NCBI GenBank assembly: GCA_003697105.1
Contig: RFFQ01000083.1
Coordinates: 1 to 29,531 of the forward strand
Length of the DNA stretch: 29,531 bases
From: Gemmatimonadota bacterium
GTDB lineage: Bacteria; 4572-55; J002
Reading direction: 5' to 3'
Part shown: positions 16,179 to 26,602 of the stretch, piece after piece
How positions within the stretch are numbered: the stretch's first letter is position 1
Layout of the letters: each line of letters opens with the position of its first letter
Position numbers and translations under genes: made by a program
The notes under the pieces: model-generated
The model's database searches: none
What the model saw: only the letters and a program-made list of their open reading frames with translations
Told to the model about the DNA's origin: nothing

Positions 16179-16868
16179 ATGAAATTCGGCGTGGTACTAT
16201 TCCCGGCATCGAACTGTGCCGAAGATGCTTTTTACGTCCTCTCCTCCGTGCTGGGACAACCAACCCGTTATGTGTGGCACAAGGAGACCCATCTTAACGA
16301 TTTAGACGCCGTGGTAATTCCCGGCGGCTTCTCCTATGGAGATTATTTGCGACCGGGTGCAATCGCCCATCTCTCCCCAGCCATGCAGGCAATTAAAGAA
16401 TTTGCCGAACAAGGAAAATTGGTGATCGGCATCTGCAACGGGTTTCAAATCTTGACGGAATCCGGCTTATTACCCGGCGCATTGCTCCGTAATAAAGGCT
16501 TAAAATTTATCTGCCAAGACCAATATTTGCGTGTAGAACACACCAACAGCCCCTTTACCCGAAATTATACCCCTCAAGAAGTCATCAATTGCCCGATTGC
16601 CCATAACGAAGGGAATTATTATGTTGATGATGATACATTGCAGGAAATGATCGAATATCATCAAATTTTGTTCCGGTATTGTAGCCCTGAAGGAAGCACC
16701 AACCCTGCCTATAACCCCAACGGAGCGGCCAGCAATATCGCTGGAGTGACCAACAAACGGGGAAATGTCCTCGGAATGATGCCGCACCCAGAACGCACAT
16801 CCGACTCCGTACTAGGTAATACCGATGGCTTGCGGATTTTTCAGTCCATGCTGGAATCGATCCAGTAG
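16179..16868 (+). CDS. purQ: Phosphoribosylformylglycinamidine synthase subunit PurQ
   Basis: A 229-residue class I glutamine amidotransferase that supplies ammonia to the PurL/PurS complex in the fourth step of purine synthesis. The N-terminus has FPASNCAEDA, then IPGGFSYGDYLRPGAIA with the oxyanion region, the nucleophile C86 in GICNGFQ, and the dyad H203/E205 in MMPHPER. Start is ATG 16179 after GGAG; an in-frame TTG six bases earlier has no better support. PurS and PurL are not adjacent, so they must be elsewhere. It is embedded between rnhB and metH. Confidence 0.95.
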   Translation: MKFGVVLFPASNCAEDAFYVLSSVLGQPTRYVWHKETHLNDLDAVVIPGGFSYGDYLRPGAIAHLSPAMQAIKEFAEQGKLVIGICNGFQILTESGLLPGALLRNKGLKFICQDQYLRVEHTNSPFTRNYTPQEVINCPIAHNEGNYYVDDDTLQEMIEYHQILFRYCSPEGSTNPAYNPNGAASNIAGVTNKRGNVLGMMPHPERTSDSVLGNTDGLRIFQSMLESIQ

Positions 16869-16939
16869 CTTCAAACTTCGATGGGTACAAGTAACCCCCA
16901 CCGTTTCCTCTTTACATTCAGTGTCGGAGATCATCCCCT

Positions 16940-19900
16940 ATGACTCAACGGTTTTATCCCAATCACCCCCTCCATCAGATATTGAAACACAGAATCGTAG
17001 TACTTGATGGCGCCATGGGGACAATGATTCAATCCTATACTCTCACGGAAAACGATTTTCGTGGCGACCGTTTTGCCGATTGGCACTGCGATCTGAAAGG
17101 CAATAATGACCTGCTGTCATTGACCCAACCGGACATCATCCAAGCCATTCACCGGCAGTATTTTGAAGCCGGCGCAGACATCGTGGAAACCAACACCTTC
17201 AATGCGAACGGTATCTCCCAGCGGGATTACGACATGAGTGATTTAACGTATGAGATGAATCTTGCCGCGGCAACACTCGCCAAAGCCGCCGCCGCCGAAT
17301 TCACAGATAAACCGCGATTTGTCGCCGGTGCGCTGGGTCCCATGAACCGGGCATTGTCCCTCTCGCCGGATGTGAATCGCCCCGGCTACCGGGCTGTGAC
17401 CTTTGATGAAGTGGCATTGGGTTATTACGAGCAAGTTCGCGGACTGGTGGATGGCGGTGTGGATGTTCTTCTGGTGGAAACCATTTTTGATACCCTGAAT
17501 AGCAAAGCCGCCCTGTACGCCATCAATCAATTTTTTGAAGAATCCGGTAAAAAAATACCCCTCATGATGTCCGGTACGATTGTTGATTTGAGCGGCAGAA
17601 CGCTATCGGGGCAAACGTTAGAAGCGTTTTGGGTCTCCATCAAACACGCCGACCCGCTCAGTATTGGACTGAATTGTGCCTTAGGGGCAGATCAACTCCG
17701 CCCGTATGTGGAGGAGCTTTCCCGAATTGCGCCGGTGTATGTCAGCGCCTATCCGAATGCCGGGTTGCCAAATGAATTTGGCGGCTATGATGAAACCCCG
17801 GAACAGATGGCGGCAACCCTGCGAGAGTTTGCCACCAGCGGCTTGGTCAACATCATCGGGGGCTGTTGCGGTACGACGCCCGATTATATCCGGGCGATTG
17901 CCGCTGCCGTGCAGGATGTCCCGCCGCGCGAGTTGCCCCAACTCCCCCGATACACCCAGTTCAGCGGGCTGGAACCCCTCACCATCCGCCCGGATTCTAA
18001 TTTTGTGAATGTGGGCGAACGGTGCAATGTCACCGGCTCCAAACGCTTTGCGAAACTCATCAAAAAGGGCGATTTTGACGCCGCCCTCGCCGTGGCACGA
18101 GATCAGGTGGAAAACGGGGCACAAATCTTGGATATTAATATGGATGAAGGTTTGTTGGATTCCGAACAAGCAATGGCGAACTTTCTCAATCTACTGGCGT
18201 CAGAGCCGGATATTGCCCGCGTGCCGCTCATGATTGATTCCTCCAAATGGAGCGTGATCGAAACCGGCTTGAAACATGCACAAGGTAAATGCATCATCAA
18301 TTCCATCAGCCTTAAAGAGGGTGAAACGACGTTCAAACATCAGGCAAAATTAGCCCGGTGCTACGGCGCCGCCGTCATCGTGATGGCATTTGATGAGCAG
18401 GGACAGGCGGATACCATCGAGCGAAAATTTGAGATTTGCAAAAGAGCCTATCATATTTTAACCGAAGAACTGGATTTTCCACCTCAGGACATCATCTTTG
18501 ACCCCAATATTTTTGCGGTCGCTACCGGCATTGAAGACCACAATGAGTACGCCATCAATTTTATTGAAGCGACACGGCTCATCAAAAAGCATTTGCCCTA
18601 TGCAAAGGTGAGCGGCGGGGTGAGCAATCTCTCGTTCTCGTTTCGGGGCAACAACCCCGTCCGGGAGGCAATGCACTCGGCATTCTTGTACCACGCCATC
18701 AAAGCCGGTATGGATATGGGGATTGTCAACGCCGGGCAAATTGAGGTTTATGAGGAAATTCCCCACGATTTGCGGGAACGGGTGGAAGATGTGTTGTTTA
18801 ACCGGCGACCCGACGCCACCGAACGCCTGATTGAATTTGCCGGAACGGTGAAAGGCAAATCGAAAACCAAAAAAGAAGACGATGAATGGCGAAAAGCATC
18901 TGTCGAAGACCGGTTGAGCCATGCGCTAGTCAAAGGGATCGTCGAGTTTATCGAGGCGGATACCGAGGAAGCCCGCCAAAAATACAATGACCCCCTCCGC
19001 GTGATTGAAGGTCCCTTGATGGACGGTATGAATGTGGTGGGCGACCTGTTCGGTTCCGGTAAAATGTTCCTACCGCAAGTCGTCAAAAGCGCCCGGGTAA
19101 TGAAAAAGGCGGTCGCTTACCTGACCCCGTTTTTAGAGGAACAGAAAAAGCAGTCCGGTGCGCAAGCACAAGGCAAAATTTTGCTTGCCACCGTCAAAGG
19201 CGATGTCCATGACATCGGAAAAAACATTGTCGGAGTGGTTTTGGCATGTAATAATTATGAGATTATCGATTTGGGTGTGATGGTTCCCGCCGATAAAATT
19301 TTAACAGAAGCAAAAGCACAACAGGTTGATATTATTGGACTTAGCGGCTTGATCACCCCCTCTTTGGATGAAATGGTTCACGTGGCAAAAGAGATGCAAC
19401 GGCAAGGCTTCACCGTGCCCCTGCTGATCGGTGGTGCCACCACATCTCGCAAGCATACCGCCGTAAAAATTGCCCCCGCTTACCCGAACGGAATCACGGT
19501 ACACGTGCTGGATGCCTCGCGGGCAGTCGGTGTCGCCAGTCAACTACTAAGTGCGGGTCAGCAGCAGAAATTTACAGATAACATCCGCGCTGAGTATGCC
19601 CGTATTCAAGCGGATTTTGAACAGCGCACCCGCGAGATCAAGCTCCTTCCTCTGGAAGAGGCTCGGCAAAACCGGCTTCCACTGGATAAAATCTTACCGG
19701 TCAAACCCACATTCACCGGTACAAAAGTATTTGAGGATTATGATCTGGCGGAGTTACGAGATCGGATCGATTGGAGCCCATTTTTTGAGGCGTGGCAGCT
19801 CAAGGGCAAATACCCTCAAATTTTAACAGATGCCACCACCGGAGTAGAAGCCCAAAAATTGTATGATGACGCCCAACGGATGCTAGACCAGATCATCCGT

Positions 19901-20608
19901 GAAAAACGACTCACCGCTAAAGGCGTAATCGGCTTTTTTCCGGCGAATGCCGTCGAAGATGACATTGAGGTGTACACCGACGAACATCGCAACGGAATTT
20001 TAGCGGAATTTCATACCTTACGGCAACAAATGGCAAAATCGAAAGGACATAATCTGGCATTAGCCGATTTTATTCTGCCCAAAGAGAGCGGCACAATCGA
20101 TTATATCGGCGCCTTTGCCGTAACCACGGGCACCGGTCTGGCGGAATTCGTGGCGGAATTTGAGCATCATCATGATGATTATCAAGCGATCATGGCAAAA
20201 GCGCTGGCAGACCGGCTGGCAGAAGCCTTCGCCGAACGGTTGCATGAACGAGTCCGTACTGAGTTTTGGGGCTATGCCAAAGATGAAAATCTATCCAATT
20301 CAGAATTGATCGCAGAAAAATATGTTGGGATTCGTCCCGCACCGGGATACCCCGCCTGCCCCGATCACACGGAAAAAGGAATTTTATTTAATCTGCTCCA
20401 CGTTACCGAATCTACTGGAATTACTTTAACCGAAAGTTATGCCATGCAGCCGGCGGCGTCTGTATCGGGATGGTATTTCGCCCATCCGCAAGCGTGTTAT
20501 TTCGGCGTCGGCAAAATCGGTAAGGATCAGGTGCAGGACTATGCCAAGCGTAAAGGTATGTCTGTGGAAACAGTGGAGATGTGGTTAAGCCGTAATTTAG
20601 GCTATTGA
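16940..20608 (+). CDS. metH: Cobalamin-dependent methionine synthase MetH
   Basis: A full-length 1222-residue methionine synthase that moves a methyl group from methyltetrahydrofolate to homocysteine through B12. Domains in order: homocysteine domain (~1-330) with zinc ligands C246, C309, C310; pterin-binding domain (~350-620, [11 protein letters not shown]); B12 cap and cobalamin domain with axial histidine H757 in DVHDIGKN; and the C-terminal SAM-binding reactivation domain (~910-1222) with [12 protein letters not shown]. All key residues are present. ATG 16940 follows GGAG. Only 71 bases separate it from purQ, too few for a B12 riboswitch, so any B12 control would have to act further upstream. 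No obvious terminator follows. Confidence 0.97.
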   Translation: MTQRFYPNHPLHQILKHRIVVLDGAMGTMIQSYTLTENDFRGDRFADWHCDLKGNNDLLSLTQPDIIQAIHRQYFEAGADIVETNTFNANGISQRDYDMSDLTYEMNLAAATLAKAAAAEFTDKPRFVAGALGPMNRALSLSPDVNRPGYRAVTFDEVALGYYEQVRGLVDGGVDVLLVETIFDTLNSKAALYAINQFFEESGKKIPLMMSGTIVDLSGRTLSGQTLEAFWVSIKHADPLSIGLNCALGADQLRPYVEELSRIAPVYVSAYPNAGLPNEFGGYDETPEQMAATLREFATSGLVNIIGGCCGTTPDYIRAIAAAVQDVPPRELPQLPRYTQFSGLEPLTIRPDSNFVNVGERCNVTGSKRFAKLIKKGDFDAALAVARDQVENGAQILDINMDEGLLDSEQAMANFLNLLASEPDIARVPLMIDSSKWSVIETGLKHAQGKCIINSISLKEGETTFKHQAKLARCYGAAVIVMAFDEQGQADTIERKFEICKRAYHILTEELDFPPQDIIFDPNIFAVATGIEDHNEYAINFIEATRLIKKHLPYAKVSGGVSNLSFSFRGNNPVREAMHSAFLYHAIKAGMDMGIVNAGQIEVYEEIPHDLRERVEDVLFNRRPDATERLIEFAGTVKGKSKTKKEDDEWRKASVEDRLSHALVKGIVEFIEADTEEARQKYNDPLRVIEGPLMDGMNVVGDLFGSGKMFLPQVVKSARVMKKAVAYLTPFLEEQKKQSGAQAQGKILLATVKGDVHDIGKNIVGVVLACNNYEIIDLGVMVPADKILTEAKAQQVDIIGLSGLITPSLDEMVHVAKEMQRQGFTVPLLIGGATTSRKHTAVKIAPAYPNGITVHVLDASRAVGVASQLLSAGQQQKFTDNIRAEYARIQADFEQRTREIKLLPLEEARQNRLPLDKILPVKPTFTGTKVFEDYDLAELRDRIDWSPFFEAWQLKGKYPQILTDATTGVEAQKLYDDAQRMLDQIIREKRLTAKGVIGFFPANAVEDDIEVYTDEHRNGILAEFHTLRQQMAKSKGHNLALADFILPKESGTIDYIGAFAVTTGTGLAEFVAEFEHHHDDYQAIMAKALADRLAEAFAERLHERVRTEFWGYAKDENLSNSELIAEKYVGIRPAPGYPACPDHTEKGILFNLLHVTESTGITLTESYAMQPAASVSGWYFAHPQACYFGVGKIGKDQVQDYAKRKGMSVETVEMWLSRNLGY

Positions 20609-20866
20609 ACAAACCATTTAGTTATGCCTTCCGGTACGTAAAATCTGAATTTTCCAAAAGAGAGGAGGTTTTTGCTTTCAAATCGATGTTTTCCAGGAGC
20701 ATCACCGGAGCATCCATTCTAACGTTTGAAGGTCAGCTCCCCGGTAACCCCCCAATCTCCATTTTTGCAGGATTTTTTGCGTTCACAAACGGCTCAAACC
20801 GGAAAATTAAGCAAAACGGACATCCCTGCCCTCTCATTTATTCCATTTACCCAGAAAGGACATGTT
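20609..20866. other. Intergenic leader before the lipoprotein gene
   Basis: About 258 bases between metH and the lipoprotein ATG with no credible gene. It contains an isolated SD-like AGAGGAGG (20661-20668) without a well-placed start, and a short direct repeat of GGAGCATC near 20697-20715. I do not recognise a riboswitch, promoter or terminator here. One open frame crosses it but overlaps the lipoprotein start and has no protein character. Confidence 0.5.
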
Positions 20867-22993
20867 ATGAACCCATCCACATTTGATTTTCGGATCGGGG
20901 TATTCCTGTTGATCGGGCTGATGATTGCCCTTAGCGGGTGTGATATTAACACCGATCCGGGCATCCCCTCGATTGAAAAGCGAGTGGTTATCCCCCTTTA
21001 TTATGAGACATTTACCGCGGATAGCGTCGCCGCTCAATCGGACTATTTGCAGGTGAATTCGGATCAATGCGATCTGGAATTGACCTACAGCGATACCCTC
21101 GACAGCCGGCGTCTGGAAAGTGAGCTCACCATCGGTACTATCTCCGAAACCGTCGCCGTAGAAGTCGGATGGATCGAATTGGAAGACCCCGGCGTAGCGG
21201 CATCCGATGCCATTGAACTGCAAGATTTCTTCCCGGAAGCGGCAAACCTAGATGAGCAAGAAGCCACCATTCCAGACATCGGCACCGTTGACCCCCTTTC
21301 GGTTGAAATCGCGGCATTCTCCACGTTTCAGGAGATCGAAATCGAAACCGCCGAAGCCACCGTTACGCTCGACAACAACTTAGTAATTCCCCTCACCGAT
21401 GTCTCCATCTATCTCTACAACAGCGATGAATCGACACCCGTCACCTTTGCGGAAATTGATGAAATCTTGCCCGGCGAGAGCCAATCCACCCCAATTGATC
21501 TAAACGGGAAACGTCTCTCCAACCAATTGCGGGCGGAAATTGGTTTTTCCTCACCTGGCAGCAATGGGGAGATCGTCCTTATCGATGCGGAAAGTTCATT
21601 CAATATTGATATGGCAATTCACCAGCTATCGGTACGAAGCGCCACCGCCCGTATTCCATCGCAAACATTTGAAGATACCACCCGCGTGACCTGGAGCGAA
21701 CCCAACCGGGTTATCTCCGCCGGCATCAGTAGTGGACGGCTACGCCTCGAAATTGAAAACGATCTGCCCCTGGCGGCGGATGAAATTTTGCTGGTTTTTG
21801 ATAATTTTAAGCAAAACGGGCAACCGTTGGAAGTCCCCGCGACACTGGAACCCTCTGGCAGCTCCATCGTAACCGTTGATATGAGCGGTTACGAACTCCT
21901 GAGCCTAGATGGTGAAGGCGTAATTGAGCAAATTCAGGCACAGGTGTATGTTCAAACGGAGGCGAGCGATGGCTTCCAGACCATCTATGCCACCGATCAG
22001 ATTCAGGCAAACATCCAGTTACAGAACTTCAGCTTCGACTACTTCCGGGGAATTCTTGCCCCTTCAGAAGTCGATCTGGGTGAAGTGGCTACCGGTTCGA
22101 TTTTTGGTGATGAAGTCTCTGGATTGGATTTTGTCCACCTCACCGAACTCCAAACCTACCTAAATGTGGAATATAACTGCGAAGAACCCCACGAAGGCCG
22201 CTTGTTTATCGACCTGACCGGACTGGTCATCGAAAGCGTGAAATACGAAACCGGCGAAACCCGTGAATTCTATATCGGTACGGTAGATTATATCGAATGC
22301 GGTATGAACCGGTTGGACGTGTCCGGCACCGGAGAGTGGGAAACTTTCGGGGATTTCTTCAATAATCTACCCGATTCCATTATCGTTAGCGGTTACGCCC
22401 GCATTGGCGACGGCGAATCCGAAGTGTACGTGGCGGATGATGATGAGTTACGCATCTCCGTTGACATCGAATCACCCTTGGTCATGGTTTTACCGGATGA
22501 AGAAGATGTCAACGTGATCAAAGTCCGCAGTACACCGGAAGAAATCGAAATGGAACAGCGTGTCATTGATGCTATTGGTCGAGGTGATATTTTAACGGTG
22601 ATCGGCACCGCGTATATCATCAACGGCTTTCCCGGCGGAGCACTACCAACCCTCTATTTTGGTAAAACACCCGATGCCGTTTTTGATGAAAATGCACCGG
22701 CAGAAGAGCGTCTCGTCTTGCTGGGTCAGGAAGAGGATATGCTCCGGGTGGGGCAACTCAACCCAGATGGCACTGTCGCCGAACCCTCCGAAAGTGTCAT
22801 TCAACTGGATTTAACACCAGAGCAAATCGACTTTTTCAATTCTAAATTCATTTACGCTGGGGCAACCGTGCGGGTGTTCGCCCAAAATGACAACCCGGTA
22901 CGATTTACCTGCGAAGATGTGGTGGAGATCTATTTTAATCTCGATATGGAAATCAATCTGAATGATGAATGGAGGGACGAGGGCAATGAATAA
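20867..22993 (+). CDS. Large acidic lipoprotein of unknown function with duplicated beta domains
   Basis: A 708-residue exported lipoprotein. The lipoprotein signal peptide ends in the lipobox ALSGC with acylated C25, followed by D, which in E. coli would mean inner-membrane retention; sorting rules in this phylum may differ. The mature part is Asp/Glu-rich, Thr/Ser-rich and predicted almost all beta. Two similar segments (about 160-263 and 289-395) share a layout of short aliphatic strands, an N-x-L-x-PL motif, a mid-segment P-G/S-E/S turn before a T-P/V-I-D/V-D strand, and a closing I-D/Q strand. They resemble LEA14-like beta-sandwich repeats. The last third has no recognised domain. Start ATG 20867 has AAAGGA 6 bases upstream. 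The stop lies inside the next gene (8-base overlap), so the two are surely expressed together. Confidence 0.7.
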   Translation: MNPSTFDFRIGVFLLIGLMIALSGCDINTDPGIPSIEKRVVIPLYYETFTADSVAAQSDYLQVNSDQCDLELTYSDTLDSRRLESELTIGTISETVAVEVGWIELEDPGVAASDAIELQDFFPEAANLDEQEATIPDIGTVDPLSVEIAAFSTFQEIEIETAEATVTLDNNLVIPLTDVSIYLYNSDESTPVTFAEIDEILPGESQSTPIDLNGKRLSNQLRAEIGFSSPGSNGEIVLIDAESSFNIDMAIHQLSVRSATARIPSQTFEDTTRVTWSEPNRVISAGISSGRLRLEIENDLPLAADEILLVFDNFKQNGQPLEVPATLEPSGSSIVTVDMSGYELLSLDGEGVIEQIQAQVYVQTEASDGFQTIYATDQIQANIQLQNFSFDYFRGILAPSEVDLGEVATGSIFGDEVSGLDFVHLTELQTYLNVEYNCEEPHEGRLFIDLTGLVIESVKYETGETREFYIGTVDYIECGMNRLDVSGTGEWETFGDFFNNLPDSIIVSGYARIGDGESEVYVADDDELRISVDIESPLVMVLPDEEDVNVIKVRSTPEEIEMEQRVIDAIGRGDILTVIGTAYIINGFPGGALPTLYFGKTPDAVFDENAPAEERLVLLGQEEDMLRVGQLNPDGTVAEPSESVIQLDLTPEQIDFFNSKFIYAGATVRVFAQNDNPVRFTCEDVVEIYFNLDMEINLNDEWRDEGNE

Positions 22994-24341
22994 AAAACCA
23001 TTACCGGTCAACGTAGAGACAACACAAATGAAAACCCGCTGGATACCATTGATTTGCCTTGGACTGATGTTAATCGGGTTGTACCCAGCTTTGACGCACG
23101 CACAAGGTACCGCCAGTTACCGCGCGATGGGGATGGGAAGTGTGCATACGGCTATCGCCAACGATGTGGACGCTTTCGGATGGAACCCCGCCCGCTTGGC
23201 ATTTGACCCCGAATATCACTTTACCATGAGCCTTTATCAATTCGGGATGTATGGACGGAACAACAGTTTTACCATTGCCGATTACAACGAATATTTTGAT
23301 AAAGAAAAAGTGATCTCTGATGCCGAGAAAGCTGACATCATCGGCAAAATTGAGGATGGCATGCTTAAAATCAATGCCACCGGGCAGGGAAACCTGTTGA
23401 GTGGCACGTTTCGCAATTTAGGCTACGGGCTTTCTGGGGGCTACAATATTGGAATGGTGGCGGCTGGCAGTGGGAAACTCACCGCTGAGTTTTTTGAAAT
23501 GTTGCTATACGATAACCTCGCCGGTACTCACTTTGATTTTACCGATGATGAAATCTACGGCGAAGGATTTGCCGCCGGCAGTTTCGATATTGCCCTCGCC
23601 CGGCAAGTACCGATTCCAGCACTCGCCCAGTACGGCATTCATCTGAGCACCGGACTAACCTTTAAATACCTCTATGGAGGTGGTTTCAGCCGGGTGGAAG
23701 AGGCGCACGGCATGGTTCAGATCGTGGATGAACTGAGTAACGGCACCAAAACCAAGCTGGTTGCCAACGGTCAAGCACTGGTGACCAGCGCTCTTGGCGG
23801 GAGCGGTTTCGGCATGGATTGGGGACTCGCCGCCACATACAACCAGTGGTCTGCCGGCTTGAGTATCGAAAATCTGATCGGTAAGATCACGTGGGATAAA
23901 GAAGTCGAGCAATCTTATGTGGATTTTGCCGTTGACTTCTACGGTGCAAATGAAATTGATGATTTTGATACCACGTATGTGGATACCACCTATACCCTAT
24001 CTCAAACCAAAATGGATTTACCAACGGTTTTCCGGATCGGTGCGGCGTACCAGCTCCGCCCGAACCTCCTGCTAGCAGCGGACTTGGAAAGTAGCCTGCA
24101 AGAGACCGGCGGTTATACCAAAGCCACCCGTGTTGCCCTCGGAGCAGAATATTACCCCACGTCATGGTTGCCTTTGCGGACTGGGCTTTCCGTTGGCGGT
24201 ATCGGTGGCGCGGCATGGTCAATGGGTACTGGGCTGGAGTTTGGGCACTTTTCCTATGGGATTTCCACATTTAATATTTTGGAGATCGGGGAAAATATCA
24301 AAAGCGTTTCCTTTTCCACAGGGATGAAACTACGCTTTTAG
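22986..24341 (+). CDS. PorV/DUF5723-like outer-membrane beta-barrel protein
   Basis: A 451-residue predicted outer-membrane protein. The signal peptide starts either at residue 1 or at M15 (MKTRWIPLICLGLMLIG) and probably ends after ALTHA at about 39. The mature N-terminus GTASYRAMGMGSVHTAIAND and NPARLAF match the PorV/UPF0164/DUF5723 style, followed by alternating beta strands and the C-terminal barrel signature ending KLRF. GGAGGG lies 9 bases before ATG 22986, inside the end of the lipoprotein gene. Proteins of this style act as outer-membrane shuttles or adhesin-like barrels in FCB bacteria; the specific role here is unknown, but the overlap argues for partnership with the lipoprotein. 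Its stop overlaps the convergent menE stop by 12 bases. Confidence 0.75.
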   Translation: MNKKPLPVNVETTQMKTRWIPLICLGLMLIGLYPALTHAQGTASYRAMGMGSVHTAIANDVDAFGWNPARLAFDPEYHFTMSLYQFGMYGRNNSFTIADYNEYFDKEKVISDAEKADIIGKIEDGMLKINATGQGNLLSGTFRNLGYGLSGGYNIGMVAAGSGKLTAEFFEMLLYDNLAGTHFDFTDDEIYGEGFAAGSFDIALARQVPIPALAQYGIHLSTGLTFKYLYGGGFSRVEEAHGMVQIVDELSNGTKTKLVANGQALVTSALGGSGFGMDWGLAATYNQWSAGLSIENLIGKITWDKEVEQSYVDFAVDFYGANEIDDFDTTYVDTTYTLSQTKMDLPTVFRIGAAYQLRPNLLLAADLESSLQETGGYTKATRVALGAEYYPTSWLPLRTGLSVGGIGGAAWSMGTGLEFGHFSYGISTFNILEIGENIKSVSFSTGMKLRF

Positions 24342-25721
24342 GGATTCGGCGTAGTCTTGAAAAAAAGCACGATTCCGCTTGATGCCCGTCTGCGGCACAC
24401 GGGCGGGAAACGGATAAAAATCGTCCGGAATTTTAAACCGGGCGATTTTTTTTGCCAATTCGGCACGTAAAACGTCAGCCGGTAGGGGTGTTTCCGAAAA
24501 TTGCAGGAACGCAACGGGCCGTTTACCAAATTCAGGATGATCCACGGGCACAACAACCGCCTCCACCACGCCGGTAACCTCCCGTAGCGCCTGTTCGATC
24601 TCTTCGGGTTGGATGTTTTCCCCGCCGGAAATAAACAGGTTATCCCGCCGTCCGGTAACCACCAGATAACCTTGCTCATCAAGTTTGCCCACATCACCGC
24701 TATGAAACCACCCGTTACCATCCCGGGCAGGATGGAGTTGATCGCCCCTCACATATCCCTGAAAGAGGGTTTTTCCGCGCACTAAAATTTCGCCATCATC
24801 CGCGATCCTCAGTTGACGATGGGCAAGCACCTTGCCCGAGGTCAGGAGCCGGTCTAGGGAATCTCCCGGTTGCGTCGTGGTGATCTGGGACGCCATCTCT
24901 GTAGAACCGTAGGAAGTATATACCGGTAAATTCAGGTCAACAGCCTGCCGGATCAACCGTGACGGGATGGCACTGCCGCCCAATAAAATCGCTTTTAGCC
25001 GTTTTAATGCGCGAATGCCCGCTTCTACAGCAAGTAAACGATACAGTTGTGTGGCAACCAGCGAAAGATGTGTCACCTCAAACATCTCAATGGACTGTGA
25101 TAGGTCATGTTCGGAATCCGGGATGACCACCGATCCCCCACCAACCCAAGCCCGGAAAAGAATCGCTAAACCACCCACATGAAAAAGTGGTAACGAGAGC
25201 AACCACCGGTCACCCGCTCCAAACGGTATATTTTGATTTGAACCGAGGGCACTATACACATGATTGCCAATCGTGTGCAAAGCGGCTTTGGGTACCCCGG
25301 AACTGCCGGAAGTAAAAATGAGGGTCGCCGGTTGGTCGAGTCGATCCAAAAACCCGAAGGGTTGGCAAGACTTTTTGGGGAGTCGTTGGGTGGGCATAAT
25401 ATCTGGCAGGGGATGGGTCACAATTTGAGGAACATCAAACGAAACACTACGTACCGGATCAAAAAAAAGAATGTTCACACCGGTGTGATCGAGTAAATCC
25501 AGCATCTGAGAAGGTGGAAAACGCCAGTTGAGCGGTACCGCAACGACGCCGAGTCGAAACAAGGCAAAGAGCAATACCCCATATTCTGGACGGTTTGGGG
25601 CGCAAATCCCAACCCGGTCTCCGGCGTGAAGTCCAAAGGTACTCTGGAGATGGTCTGCTACTTCAACAGTCAATGCCTCAAATGGAGCATGATCAAGAGA
25701 AAACGTATTGCTATAAATCAT
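24330..25721 (-). CDS. menE: o-Succinylbenzoate-CoA ligase (MenE-type)
   Basis: A 463-residue ANL-superfamily adenylating enzyme that activates o-succinylbenzoate with CoA in menaquinone synthesis. P-loop-like TSGSSGVPKA (137-146), LPLFHVGGL, SYGSTEMAS, HSGDVGKLDEQGY, GRRDNLFISGGENI, and the C-terminal catalytic lysine K448 in TGIKRNR. The menA neighbour and the STEMAS form favour MenE over other acyl-CoA ligases. ATG 25721 overlaps the menA stop in ATGA. Compared with B. subtilis MenE the N-terminus looks about 20 residues short, lacking the usual LTPERIAL-type lead. The 3' end overlaps the barrel-protein gene by 12 bases. Confidence 0.87.
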   Translation of the reverse strand: MIYSNTFSLDHAPFEALTVEVADHLQSTFGLHAGDRVGICAPNRPEYGVLLFALFRLGVVAVPLNWRFPPSQMLDLLDHTGVNILFFDPVRSVSFDVPQIVTHPLPDIMPTQRLPKKSCQPFGFLDRLDQPATLIFTSGSSGVPKAALHTIGNHVYSALGSNQNIPFGAGDRWLLSLPLFHVGGLAILFRAWVGGGSVVIPDSEHDLSQSIEMFEVTHLSLVATQLYRLLAVEAGIRALKRLKAILLGGSAIPSRLIRQAVDLNLPVYTSYGSTEMASQITTTQPGDSLDRLLTSGKVLAHRQLRIADDGEILVRGKTLFQGYVRGDQLHPARDGNGWFHSGDVGKLDEQGYLVVTGRRDNLFISGGENIQPEEIEQALREVTGVVEAVVVPVDHPEFGKRPVAFLQFSETPLPADVLRAELAKKIARFKIPDDFYPFPARVPQTGIKRNRAFFQDYAESLKA

Positions 25722-26602
25722 CCGAATACCCAACCCAGCGAAAACAGCAGGCTGTAAATCAATAAGATTTTTCCGGTCTGGGCAAGTGTTGAATTTAGAC
25801 TGGGTCCAATGTCATCTTTAAAGACACTCCGGATCGCTGGAATTGCCGGAAGTAAACTCAACAGCGCCAATAAAGCCCCAGCATGATCCGGTGACCAAAT
25901 GACCAACATCAGCGGAATCAGCAAGGCAAGCAGAATGCACAACAGATATTCCCAGCGAGCAAACGTAACTCCAAACCGCACCGCAAGGGTCTTTTTACCC
26001 GCTGGCGCATCCGTGTACACATCACGCAAGTTGTTGACCGTTAAAATGGCAGTGGAGATTAAGCCCGGCGCGATACCGGCAAAGATAACCTTGGGAGAGA
26101 TCGTCAGGGTTTGAACATAGTAGGTGCCGCCGACCGCCACGGGACCAAAGAAGATCAGCACGAATAGATCCGCTAAGCCGGTATATCCAAGAGGGAACGG
26201 TCCTCCCGTATATAAAATGCCAAACAGAATCGATAACACCCCGATCAGCAAAATAACCCATCCTCCACGCCAAACCAGATACAACCCTAGCACAAAGCTC
26301 AACGCAAAAATCAGAATAAAACTAAGCCGCACCTGCTCCGGTGGAATCAAACCCGATTGGGTAACCCGCACCGGACCCAATCGATCCGCCCGATCCGCCC
26401 CCTTGACATAATCAAAATAATCGTTGGCGATGTTCGTACCGATCTGAATGAGCAATGCTCCTACAAGTGCCACGAGCGCCGCCACCGCATGAAAGCCATC
26501 ATCCGCATACGCCATGGCGGTGCCAATCAGCACCGGAGATGCTGCCGCTGGCAACGTTTTGGGGCGGGTAGCTAGTACCCACGCTTGCACCGAGTTGGTC
26601 AT
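25718..26602 (-). CDS. menA: 1,4-Dihydroxy-2-naphthoate polyprenyltransferase
   Basis: A 294-residue UbiA-family integral membrane prenyltransferase that attaches the polyprenyl chain to dihydroxynaphthoate. About eight or nine hydrophobic helices; the first Asp-rich motif NDYFDYVKGAD (60-70) and the second NNLRDVYTD bind the prenyl diphosphate through magnesium. The N-terminal WVLATRPKTLPAA is the typical MenA start. ATG 26602 directly follows the stop of the PepSY gene (TAGATG). Its stop overlaps menE, so the three genes are co-translated. The other menaquinone genes are not in the window. Confidence 0.94.
   Translation of the reverse strand: MTNSVQAWVLATRPKTLPAAASPVLIGTAMAYADDGFHAVAALVALVGALLIQIGTNIANDYFDYVKGADRADRLGPVRVTQSGLIPPEQVRLSFILIFALSFVLGLYLVWRGGWVILLIGVLSILFGILYTGGPFPLGYTGLADLFVLIFFGPVAVGGTYYVQTLTISPKVIFAGIAPGLISTAILTVNNLRDVYTDAPAGKKTLAVRFGVTFARWEYLLCILLALLIPLMLVIWSPDHAGALLALLSLLPAIPAIRSVFKDDIGPSLNSTLAQTGKILLIYSLLFSLGWVFG

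Noticed and set aside
16869-16939. B12 or SAM riboswitch before metH
   Set aside because: The gap is only 71 bases and no conserved riboswitch core is visible.
20605-20886. 93-codon open frame between metH and the lipoprotein gene
   Set aside because: It starts inside the metH stop region without a ribosome site, overlaps the lipoprotein signal peptide in another frame, and has no protein-like features.
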